Assembly: GCA_014905825.1 (NCBI GenBank)
Contig: JACGCN010000035.1
Span: 62,001-126,000 of the forward strand
Origin: Lyophyllum atratum
Taxonomy: Eukaryota > Basidiomycota > Agaricomycetes > Agaricales > Lyophyllaceae
Length of the DNA: 64,000 nucleotides
Direction of reading: 5' to 3'
The position numbers were made by a program, and so were the translations under genes. Positions 22,131 to 32,158 of the stretch are shown here, piece after piece; positions within the stretch are counted from its first letter, which is position 1, and every line of letters begins with the position of its first letter. The notes under the pieces are model-generated. The model was not told the origin of the DNA and searched no databases. It saw only the letters and a program-made list of their open reading frames with translations.

Positions 22131-22179
22131 ACCCGCCGTCCTCTGGGTGGCGTTGATCTGCTGCCCTCTCTTGTAAGAA

Positions 22180-22562
22180 GGCTCGGCAGGCTCGCATCCT
22201 CGACGATAGAACGGACGACGACACGTACCCATTCGTGGCCTCAATCGACATCCGCGTCACATTCCAGGCGGACAGCGACCGAGATTCTGCCGAAAAACCC
22301 TGGGTGGTCGTAGGGGTCATGCATGTGCGGTACCCCGCTGACTTCGAGGTGACCCCCCGCTCCTCGGCACATGCTGTAAATACACTAATGCTAACTTCTG
22401 AACATACACAGAGATGAAGGGGTCAACACTGTGTCCCTCGATACCCCACTCGCCACTCCAAGGTCTTCTGTATCTAGAATGGGCTTCGGCCCTGGAACGT
22501 CTTTGGAACACAGCTGGAACTACCAGATAACCCGCTACCATTCCAGATTTAAAAGATGGTAG
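22180..22562 (+). pseudogene. Possible exons of an unknown acidic protein
   Basis: One open segment reads RILDDRTDDDTYPFVASIDI and continues to EKPWVVV before a candidate donor. A second after a candidate CACAG acceptor near 22410 reads DEGVNTVSLDTPLATP to a stop after RYHSRFKRW. The composition looks coding, but no family is recognised, and no start exon was found. It may be a gene fragment. Confidence 0.25.
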
Positions 22563-23357
22563 CGTATGGCTGAGAAGGTGGTCGACGAACCTATCATAGG
22601 GCCTAATGTTGATGGATACCGACGTTTCGTGGAGAACGAAGCACGCTGACGAGCCCGCCACCTCAAGTTAGATGATGACGACGACTACGACCAGGTGAAG
22701 AGTTGAAGATGATGTCATCACATGTTCCTTGTCCCATCTCTGTAAATCGTTTGGCGTCGAACATGGGAGTCTCAATGATAAAGCCCAGCTCGATGAGGCG
22801 GTCTAGCCATGGCTCACAAGATGCGATATGTCTCTTAACCAGCATCTCAACTGCGGTCGCACCCTGTGTTCGCGACATCTAGGTGGCTGTTCTCTCCGGC
22901 AGAGACCTCGTTTCGACATTTGCCGTCTGACAACCCTAAGGCTACCTACCATAGCTGTGATCATCTTACATGTAATACATTGTCCCAGACATCGTTATCG
23001 TGCCTCTCCGTCATCGTTGAAGAAATAAACTTTGCTCGAATCCTCACCAAGTTGGTTGCACGTTTATCATCGCAAGATAGTCGTTACCAAATCAAGTCCA
23101 AATTAAATAAATCTATCGACTGTGGCGAGGAGAAACTGATAAGTAGGAACCCCACGGAAATGTACCTCATGTACTCGTGTAAATTCTATGGACTATATAA
23201 ATACTACCCAGGCCTCAACTTGTATGCCCTGCGAAAACGCAAAACCTGGGGAAAGATGTTAAGTTAGGATGTAGTAAAGGGATTCGCCGAATAGATCATT
23301 ACGCACCACTTCAGTAGTTGCCACGGTGGGCGAGGCGTAGGTGCTTCTTTTATTCGA
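22563..23357. other. Intergenic, nothing firm
   Basis: A minus-strand open frame (22878-22663) and a plus-strand one (22866-23267) have no recognisable features. Confidence 0.4.
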
Positions 23358-23808
23358 TCAGAGCAAGACAGCCATGATGCCCGCAACAGCGCCGATAAAG
23401 GCGCCCTCTGCCTTCAGGCCTGCCGCTCCCGAGTTACCAGTGGAAGAAGTGGAGGAGGAGGAAGAGGTGCTAGTTGGGGGCTGGCTGGTGCTGCTGCTGC
23501 TAGAGGACATCGATGAAGACGACGCTGTGGAATCGGTCGAAGAGGAAGAGCTGGTCATGGAGGAATCGGAGGACGACGACATAGAGGATGAGCTAGGGGT
23601 GGATGAGCTCATGCTCGAGCTAGTGGCGGAGTTGGCGGCTGAGGATGCCATAGAGGAAAGAGCACTCGAGCTAGAAAATGCTCGTGAGCTTCGTCTCGAT
23701 TGCGAAATGGGATAGATGTGCGTACCCTGGAATTGCCTGGTCGGCAGCTGAAACGGCGAGAGCCGCAACGAGAAATGAGCCGGCGGAGGTGAATATGGAA
23801 AGTTTCAT
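23358..23808 (-). CDS. Ser-rich secreted protein, probably GPI-anchored
   Basis: Two exons, 23808-23726 and 23670-23358 (55-nt intron), about 131 aa. The first exon supplies a signal peptide (MKLSIFTSAGSFLVAALAVSA, cleavage near residue 20) that an ORF search misses because of the intron. The body is almost entirely Ser with Thr/Ala/Met, a typical O-mannosylated stalk. The C-terminus has a small-residue site (GNSGAAG) followed by the hydrophobic tail FIGAVAGIMAVLL, the layout of a GPI-attachment signal. Likely a cell-surface or wall protein. A TATA-like TATAAA lies about 80 bp upstream. Confidence 0.8.
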
Positions 23809-23888
23809 TGCGGGGTTGGATCGTTCGGATGGTAGAGGCTGGTGTGCGATTGAGGATTTGAAAGAACCACTCGGATGCCCGTTGATCT

Positions 23889-23894
23889 TTTATA
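23889..23894 (-). promoter_or_regulatory. TATA-like box of the Ser-rich gene
   Basis: TATAAA on the minus strand, about 80 bp upstream of the ATG at 23808. Confidence 0.45.
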
Positions 23895-25660
23895 CAAATT
23901 TAAGTAGTACGAATGTCTGAGATTATGCGGGACCTACGTCAAATGTTCACAGTACCATCGTCCTCGTAAAACCTGTCCCACTTCGCCCCGTCCTTTGTAA
24001 GGATTAGGTTCAGCATCAGTCTCCCTCCAGCTTGGTTCACGCTCGTCAATAGGTATGCAGCAATTAACTATCTCAACGTACCTCCCTGCCACGAGTTGAG
24101 ACTAGCAAGAGTAAATTTAGACCTGAATTGAGATCGCGTCCGCTACAGCGGTGCCCTAGCTAAAGTTAGGACAGTCTCATGTCTAGCACTTTCCCACTTT
24201 GACGTCATGATCTGGAAGGTACACATGCGAATGAATTGCAAATAATTTCTGGAGTTTTCTGCAGAGTGCGAGAGGTGACGGTCAATGCTGGTAAGTGTGT
24301 GGTCAGGAGAGGATGTGAATGGCAGGAAATAGGTTGATCACTTGGCTTGGTCACCCAAATCATCCATTTATGATTTATCCGCTTCGCTCGGAACCCAGTC
24401 CCAGCAACTCCTCCTGCAGCCGTTTTCTTACTAGAAGGTTATGCCGTCCCGTCTCCACAAGTTATCTGAGAAGCTCTACCTTGCTCCACCTCCTGATCCA
24501 AGCAACAGGGACTACGCAGCTTCCTCATCATTATCTCATGCTGCTGGAGCGCTACAGAGCGCTACTACTTAGTACCGATTCCACTTGTCTCAATTTCCGG
24601 CCTCCAGGACGCGTCTTTGTCGAAACTAACGTCGCTAATAGTCGAAGGATCTAATTTCACAGTACTATATGACCTGAATCGACGCGTTTTGCGTGTCATT
24701 TCGCGTTTGCTCTGCAATTTTTCTTCACCGACGCGTGGATTTTGCGCTCTGCAAGTTGAAAGGACATGGACTACAGATTCCTCCATTACGAGAGGGATAG
24801 CTTGTCTTCCCATGTGGAAATGGAAACCCTTGAGAGCCGGGGCAGCAGAGGCAGACGGCGAAGTCATGTACCTGTACGACTCATCTCTTGTCTTTGATCA
24901 TTTTTTCTGACGAGACCTGCCTAGACGCCTGCGATAAGGACCAGCCTCACCAGGTACACACTTATTCTGCACATGGATCGTAGACGCCTCTCCACATTCC
25001 GCAGCCCGTTCTTTGTTAGACGCGACATCTATGTTGCACTGCCGTGCCACTGCGACATGTCGCATCCAAAGACCAACACCTCTTTCCAGCACCCGCGTTG
25101 AGTTCTAGTCGTTTCGAATACAATGTCTTTTCCCAACCTCCAATACGGGGTTCTCAGTTTGACTAATGAGACTGCGCTACATACTTGCGAATCTGTACCC
25201 AGTCGTAGTAACCGACATGGCGCGTTCGTGGTATATAATAGAGAATCGATGCATGGTCATCTGGGCAAGATATCAAGTTTCTTCGTGTCAAATAAGCAAG
25301 GCGTAACGGTTACCGATATATGGTACCTACATATCATCCATCGATACAGGCAAATGTGCAGGGTCTGATTTGGGGGACCGTAGTGTGAGCAGGTGCCAGC
25401 TTAAAATGTTTTATCATTCGATGAGAATCGGTGTTCGTAGATACGTTGGCCCGGGGGAATGTGGCCCGTGAGCCAGGAGGATGTCCCAAGGTTGCCTGAG
25501 GGGGTTTTGGGTCCTGTCACAGGAGCATCGAAGACGAAGGGGAACTAGAAAACGGTCTCGGAGGACGATTGGCGGACGAAGTCAAGACATGAGTGAGTAG
25601 GCATGCCAAACTTGAGAAAAACCACGTTTGGCAGACATCGGCGTTCCATAAATATGTTAA
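23895..25660. other. Intergenic, nothing recognised
   Basis: Several short open frames on both strands (for example minus 24867-24565) lack domains, signal peptides or paired splice sites that give a longer reading. No repeat structure seen. Confidence 0.45.
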
Positions 25661-26074
25661 TTTAGTGGACAGTACAGCTGGTTTCAGGCATCCTCTGAGG
25701 CCGAGCGGAATGAAGACTGAGGATGAGGGTAGAAACGTTGTTGTGGATGTGTTCAAGAGGCCCTAGGGATCTTGGATCAGAAAAGTTGACGCCTCCGCAA
25801 TTATTTAGCATAAGGGCACGAGAACAAATAGTTTCTCGGGTGTGTGCCTTGACGAATGGAGGTATCATTGATGGCGCATCACCGAACATTTCATTCTTAA
25901 GCGAAGTTACCTTTCTGAACCTATACCACCTCCATCTCCCTATTTCTCTCCAACCCTCCAATGCTTTCCTTGCTCGCTGTCGGCGGCGGACCTGGAAGAT
26001 GCCTCCGCAACGTGTCACATGCACACGACGCGACGCGTACGCGACAAGTTGTCAGCCATTCAACAAGCTTTTTG

Positions 26075-26082
26075 TATAAATA
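26075..26082 (+). promoter_or_regulatory. TATA box of family copy 1
   Basis: TATAAATA, 47 bp upstream of the ATG at 26122. It is conserved in the inverted copy (54880-54887) and copy 3 (58783-58790). Confidence 0.7.
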
Positions 26083-26121
26083 GAGCCCACTACCTCGATC
26101 GTCTTTCTCCAGTTAACCACC

Positions 26122-27556
26122 ATGGTCGCCCCACTCTTCCTCATCGTATTAGCCCTCGCTGCCCTGCCCTCTGTCGGTCCTGCGGGTGCCATCGTTGCCC
26201 CGCAGCCCGTCGATGCTCCCTTCATCCCCAATCCCGCTCAGATCCCCCTCGACGCCGTTGCAAATGCAGCTGCGGCCGAGCTTCTAGCGAAGGGGACTCG
26301 CCGCTGTGCGGCGGTCTCCTTCCTCAACGAAGGCGCTGTTATCTCTCGCAAGTGCAGTCCGCTCACGGCGACTGGCACTTCGAAGAGATTAACCTCTACT
26401 GTCACCTCTACCTCTCTCATCCCAGTCCCTCGCTCCTCTGTCAGCCTCCACCCTCCTCCCCGCCATTCCTCGATCACATCATCCGCCCCAATTGCAACAG
26501 TGTCTGTTCTTCTCTCATCCTCAGCCATTCCCATCGCCTCCCTTCAACCAGTGACTGTCCTTGACATCGCCCAGCCTCAAACTACGGCAACCGAGTCCGA
26601 TGCGTGTCGCGAACCATTCTATACCAATGGTTCCTTCAACGGTACGGATAACCTCATGCCTCCCGGCCCAATCTGCGGCATAAGCAACCGACCCGTACAG
26701 CCCACCGCCATGGTCGCCATCATCCCGCCAAAGACTACCGTCACTGTGGTCTTCGACGGTACAACTACCGACCTCACCATCTTTGCCATCGACAATCTAG
26801 CTGCAACAGCCAATGCCACGCTTCCTATGCCTGTCGTCAACAGGCCTACGGCGACCTCTACCCTAGTCGTGGACAACAACTTCAAGTTCCGCGACGTGGT
26901 AAGCTTGGCCACGGGACTCTTCGCCGCCGTTCTTCACTCCTGGTGGACCGTGGCGGGCGTGATGGTGCGTCTCTCACTTCCTCTTCTCCATCTCGCCCAA
27001 CCTCACGAGATTCAATAGCTCGCCTTTATCACCTTTGGCAGCCGCTTCCCATTCTGGGCCGTCGTGGGCGATGTCGAAACCAAGGCCATCACCGTAAATC
27101 GCTTCCTTTACTTGACACATCCTGCCTCTCACTGACATCGTGCCACGTCAGAATAACAAGCCCCCCGTGGTCGATATTGGCAACGCCGTGGTGGATAGAG
27201 GGCCTATTGTATGCTTCCACCTTCACTTACTTCTTCGTCCCTCGCTAATTATCTTTTCTCTAGGCTAAGGATGGTGTACCACCCACTGGCGTAAATATCG
27301 TTGAGGATCCTGTGGCCGTTGAAACAGTCGTCATCGTGCGTTACATTCTCTTATCACCTCTTCAGCCCGCTGATTCCTTCTCCTGTAGGTCGACAAGCCT
27401 TCTGCGGGGGGATCTCTATCGATGCCAAGCCCTTCAGTCTTACGCCGCTCCCCTCCCGCTCGCATAGTCTGCGGCAGGCGCTACAACAAACCCAGACCCC
27501 GCTCACTCCCGAAGGTGACCTCCGCAACACTTACGGAGGTGTGCTCCGGGAATTGA
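26122..27556 (+). CDS. Lineage-specific secreted/membrane protein, family copy 1
   Basis: Five exons: 26122-26964, 27019-27093, 27152-27208, 27264-27335, 27389-27556, all phase 0, about 404 aa. It begins with a signal peptide (MVAPLFLIVLALAALPSVGP). A Pro/Ser/Thr-rich ectodomain with a few Cys (CREPFYTNGS..., PICGISNRP) and N-glycosylation sites follows. A hydrophobic segment around residues 260-300 spans the exon 1/2 junction (LATGLFAAVLHSWWTVAGVM, then LAFITFGSRFPFWAVVGD). The tail is short, polar and basic. No known domain is recognised. Conservation of reading frame, splice phases and TATA box between copies argues that it is a real gene. Function unknown; a cell-surface role is inferred from topology only. 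Confidence 0.75.
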
Positions 27557-27949
27557 CCTCGTCGACGGTTATCAACGATCATCAGGGCATAGACATCTAT
27601 TCTGTTTCTCCCGGCGCGGGCGCCTTACGCATATACCCACATAGACCCCCGTCCCAACCTCATTCCCCTTCCACCACATCCCACCTCATTCCCATTCCAC
27701 CGAAGGTGACCTCCGCAACGCTTGCGAAGGTGCGCTTCGGATACCCCTACACCAACCTTATTCTCCTTCCACCACATCCTCTTCCACAACTATGGACGTC
27801 ACCTCAATCTGTCCTCCCGGCGCGGGCGCCCTCACGCATATACCCCTATCCCAACCTCATCCCCCTTCCACCACATCCTCTTCCACCCGACTATCGACGT
27901 CAACTCAATCCATATCCTTCCGAGAACCGTCCGCGATCCCCACCCATAG

Positions 27950-28130
27950 TACCTGTTGACTCGGACGCGAGTTGATGGCGAACCGGGGCTGGATATCGCC
28001 TTTGACGGCCGACCCTTAGTACCACGGTGACTTGGACGCAAGTTCGCTGTGAGAACCGGGTCGGACTCTCGGTTGGGGCCCCTTAGTACCATGTCATCTC
28101 GGACGCGAGTTCGATGTGTGAACGGGGTCA
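27950..28130 (+). repeat. Tandem 65-70-bp elements in the family 3' tail
   Basis: Three imperfect units, each with TAGTACC followed by a GACTCGGACGCGAGTT-like core and then GAACCGGG-like sequence (cores near 27960, 28033, 28098). The same trio occurs downstream of copies 2 and 3. Confidence 0.7.
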
Positions 28131-28559
28131 GGATTCGTCGTTCGGGACTCAAGATCTGGATCTGGATGCGGACGGTCGACCTTTCACCTCTACCTGCCCC
28201 ATGACTGTTGGATTCTTTGCTTAGACTCGGGACTGCTTGCTGGATCTGTTTGGACTCGGAATCATAAACGTAAAGAAGATATAAGCGCCCTTGGCATGGA
28301 CTCTCGCACCGGAACCGAATGGATGGAATATTGCTGGACCCGTTTTGTTACATAAATTATCATATAAATTATCTCTAGATGCTTCGGACATGGACTTGGA
28401 TGTAAACGGATACTGCTGGATCTTGCTTCGGACTTCTTTACCTTATTTATCTCATAAGTCTCCTGCCTTTGTAACGCATAGATATAGCATCGGGATTATC
28501 TGGATCGAACACAATCTATCCCTTTCTTTTGTTCTCTTGTCGCACGATTACACGACTAG

Positions 28560-28960
28560 TTGGACGCGAGTTGGACGTGCGAACAGGGCCAGGATTCGTC
28601 GATTGGATGATCATATTCGGGACTCAAGATTTTGTATATAGGGATGTGGACCGTCGACCCTTTCGTTATTCGTGCCTCGTGCTTCAGACCATGGGATTTT
28701 TTGGTTACGACTCGCGACTGCTTGCTGGAGCCTGGAACTGCTTGGACTCTGCGACGAAAAGAAAATCAACTGCTACTTGGATTGGGCCTCGGAACCGAAA
28801 CGAAATGGATGCAATATTGCTGAGACCGTTTATTTTATTTTATCATATAAATTATGTTTGGATGCCTCGGACTTGGACTTGGATATGAACGAACCTTGCT
28901 GGATCTCATCGATCATTTCTTGTTCTTTGTACAACTACCTATATCACCGTTGAATGCATA
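28560..28960 (+). repeat. Extra degenerate copy of the family 3' tail
   Basis: After arm 1 ends, a second diverged copy of its tail follows in the same orientation: a TTGGACGCGAGTT core near 28561, GGGACTCAAGAT, the GTCGACC segment, ACTGCTTGCTGGA and the CATATAAATTAT segment recur in the same order as in 28030-28410. Confidence 0.65.
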
Positions 28961-29482
28961 TATAGTATCATGGCGCCTCTCTGGCCACAATAATCTACAT
29001 ACCTCTTGAATCATACCTCTTGAATCATTCGAATCAGCACCCGTATTTTGCTCGCGAAAATGTGAGGTCGCGTCATGACCAGTTGGTTAATTTAAGCTGA
29101 TGTGTCGAGGTGCTGCCTGCGTCCAAGATTAGACACTACGCAGACAGTTAGCGTTATTTTTCCACATACAGCGAAGTACCCGAGGCACTGTTGCAGGTTG
29201 ATGAGTTCGAAGCCCAACCTTCGCGAGCGTATTTGAGCACGTATAAGCAAAGGACTCGAATTGTACTAGGGAGCTAAATTGATAACTAGATGATGATGGT
29301 ATGCACAGAAGGTACTGGAGTAGCGTATGTTCCTGAGACTGACAATTACCGCGGCTGAGAGACTATATAAAGAGTGGGCGCGTTCGAGAGATCGTCATGA
29401 CTGAACGCCGGTCTGTTTTAATGTTTGACACTACAGAAGATACCGTAAATATCTTAAAGAAGCATGTGTGCAAGAACTCAGC
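28961..29482. other. Intergenic
   Basis: No gene or repeat recognised. Likely the 3' flank of the hydrolase gene. Confidence 0.5.
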
Positions 29483-30571
29483 TTACGGGTAAGGTTTTGT
29501 AGCCTTGATACGTGCAATGAAGGAAAGGAGGTAACGAGAAACAGTAGGCTCGTCGTCATAGAACAGGATATGACCGGCGCCCTTGATCAGATGGCTCTCT
29601 ACATTCTTGAACTTGGGGGCCACGTTGCTGATGAGTGCGGTGCCGTTGATGTGCCTGTCGGCGGTACCGCACAAAATCAACACGGGCCAACCTGCAGCAC
29701 CCTCTGCAAGAAGCCGTGTAGGGTCTTGAGATCGACCAAGTATAAGAGAGGCAACGGCAGGTTCAAGGTACGCCGTACTTCCGACCCATCCGAGCTTCGT
29801 GGCGTAAGGAACGGAATTGGTGTTCGCAGAAAAAGTTTCAACCAAGTCGATCCTGGTTTGCATAGCCAAGGTCGCGTCCTCGGTGTTCTGCAGTCCGGGG
29901 AGGAAGCCCAAAACCGTGGGTAGAGCAACAAGGGGAAGAATATCGCCGAGGTACGGGAGACCTGCAAGCCAGACGAGGCCAGAAAAAGGAAGGGGATGTG
30001 GGAAGTTCGCTGCGATGTCTGCCGCGATGATACCTGCATGACTCCTGTGATTACGTGGTTATTCATCTAGAAATGTATATGCAGAGTCAGACTTGCCATC
30101 CAACGAAGAATGGCTTCTGGAGCTTGAAACCGTTGATGACAGCCTTGAGATCATCGGCATATCGATCAGACGTGTAGAAATCAGGCGTCAGCGGTTTCCC
30201 GGAGAGACCATGACCACGCGTGTCGTATCGAACCTGCGGATATGTATCAGATGAAGGCTCGGAGCAGTAGAAGTTAAGCATGCCAAGTAGAGGGTCGCAA
30301 GCAGCGCTTTATCTTCGAATAGAGGGTCGAAAGCAGCCATCGTGCACGTCAGACCGTGAGCGAAGATGACATGGGGACCGTGCGGATTTCCGATAGCCTG
30401 TGCATGGACTTTCGTACCATCTCTTGAGGTGAAGTCCTTGGTGAAACTGCTGTGATGGAAGATTACAGTCGCACTGACATCGTTGGTGCTAATGGCATTA
30501 GCACTAAGGTCGTCAGCGCGAGTGAGAACAAGAGGAATGAGCAGCTGCGCGGCGAGTAGGAAGAAGCGCAT
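29483..30571 (-). CDS. Secreted alpha/beta hydrolase
   Basis: Three exons: 30571-30284, 30233-30097, 30044-29483; about 328 aa. The N-terminus MRFFLLAAQLLIPLVLTRADD is a signal peptide. Then come FAHGLTCTMAAFDPL (oxyanion HG motif), VRYDTRGHGLSGKP, the nucleophile elbow built across intron 2 as GWSHAG, LILCGTADRHING (catalytic Asp) and GAGHILFYDDEP (catalytic His): a complete triad of the AB-hydrolase-1 type. Both introns appear to use GC donors (TTG|GCATGC and ATG|GCAAGT) with AG acceptors; only these joins keep the conserved frame. Probable extracellular esterase; substrate unknown. Confidence 0.85.
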
Positions 30572-32158
30572 CTTCGGAACGATTAGGTACTGAGAGCTCG
30601 CTGAGAGAAATGTTCCTCCGACACCTTGATCGCGTCAAAGGCACTGGTACAAGAATGCGTTACAAAGCCTTGCTTAAAAAAGTGCAGTCAGCAATTCCTG
30701 GGAAACATATTTGTTTTTGTCCGGTCAACAGAGGCCTAGTGAGAAGATGATGGTCGTCGACGTATACACTTACCTCCGCTAGATGATATCCGCATCAAGT
30801 ATCGGTTGCCGGATTGACGCGACACCGACATGTTTCTGTCAAACGACCCGGACAGGGCCCCCATGCTAGTCAGAATTTTTTTGGAGCAGTTGACTATGAT
30901 GAAGTTCGGCTCTGGGAGAATGACCCAGGGTAAGGTCGAAGTACCCATATTATGAGATTTGTGAGTGGGTTCAATAGGAAGTCACTGGGAGCTTTACCTT
31001 GGATGGGGCGTGGTGAAAGAATGATTTAGTACAAAGCGTGGAGGACCAAAAATGTCGATTGCTTGGTTGCTCGTAGTAGCCCCGACTGCCGCCCCAGGCC
31101 CCCAGCAGCTCCCTTCCAGACAACCTCCAAAACATCGAAATCATTATCCGCATTCAGCATGGATTTCATCATGTAGGTTGCATTCTAACTAGATATCTGT
31201 TGTATGTGAGAAGTCGAGATAAAGTCATAATGAGAACAGACGATGCAACGCGGAATAGCTTACGTTGCAAACGGCATCAAAGTCCCCCACACAGCGAGCG
31301 CGGAGCTCAGGGGGCGTCCGCTAACGCGAAACGTGAATTGATGATGGTAGTACACGTTTCGCGTTAGCGGACGCCCCCTGGCGGAGCTGCTTTCCAACTA
31401 CTTCCTACGCTTCTTCGGTTGTGAGACCATCATCCCTTGCATCATCTTGTTGTGGCCATGTACCGTACCTGAAAGAGGATGGCATTATGGCATTAGCATG
31501 TTGATCAGGTAACTCGAGCATGCGCAGCGTCGGAGACTCGGCGAGTCACTAGATAGATTTTTTTCTGAACCATGGGAAGAGAGAATATCATGTCGACCGC
31601 GGTATATAGATGCGCAGGCTAGGCCATGTACGAAGACGACGGCAGGTTTGGAATGACCACCGCATGCTTCAGGGTAGATGTTCGTGCATGGCCATCTTCA
31701 GACTGGACGACCTTCGTGATGAGTATGAGAGAGTAGGGAGGGACATTTTCGATATGTTGCCATACTTCTCCGACTAGGTGGGTCTTATATGCTGTACTGA
31801 AGAAAAGCTTCAAACTGTGGTCGATTGCAAAGAAGGCGACACAGATGGTTGAACTTCGATCACATAAGCCGGCCCAATCATAACTTCTCCCTAATATTAA
31901 GACTCAAGCTTGCAACTGAATCAACTCGCGATGAAGATATGAAAAGTCCTTGTTACTATTCGAATCCGAGATTTATATGACCTTCTAATTATGTAGTGGA
32001 AGCATGCTATCTAAGTCTAACTATGCCGCCTTTGCATTGTACTGTACATCTGTCAATTGATTTCTGAGGGCGGAACGGCTCCCCTCGCTGGCTCCACCCA
32101 CCGTTCCAACCCAACTAAGTATGTTCTGAAAGCAGCAAACGAAAACGGTTTGGCTGTT
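30572..32158. other. Intergenic, contains a MITE
   Basis: No gene recognised in 1.6 kb apart from the miniature element at 31300-31388. Short open frames lack supporting features. Confidence 0.5.
31300..31388. mobile_element. 73-bp hAT-like MITE with 8-bp TSD
   Basis: Arms 31308-31335 and 31353-31380 are perfect 28-bp inverted repeats beginning CAGGGGGCGTCCGC. The loop is 17 nt. The hairpin is flanked on both sides by GCGGAGCT (31300-31307 and 31381-31388). A CAGGG start plus an 8-bp target duplication fits the hAT superfamily. There is no coding capacity, so it would need a transposase in trans. Confidence 0.85.

Larger units (their letters stand above)
25660..28560 (+). repeat. Duplicated 2.9-kb module, arm 1 (inverted partner at 52.4-55.3 kb)
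   Basis: From about 25,665 (GCAGTACAGCTGGTTTCAGG context) to about 28,560 the plus strand aligns with the reverse complement of 52,410-55,320. It covers promoter, the five-exon gene and a long 3' tail including the repeated GACTCGGACGCGAGTT elements. Differences are scattered substitutions and small indels. Confidence 0.9.

Noticed and set aside
26122..27018. Single-exon form of family copy 1 ending at 27018
   Set aside because: The end lies in an intron; the downstream exons are conserved in phase and sequence in the inverted copy and in copy 3.
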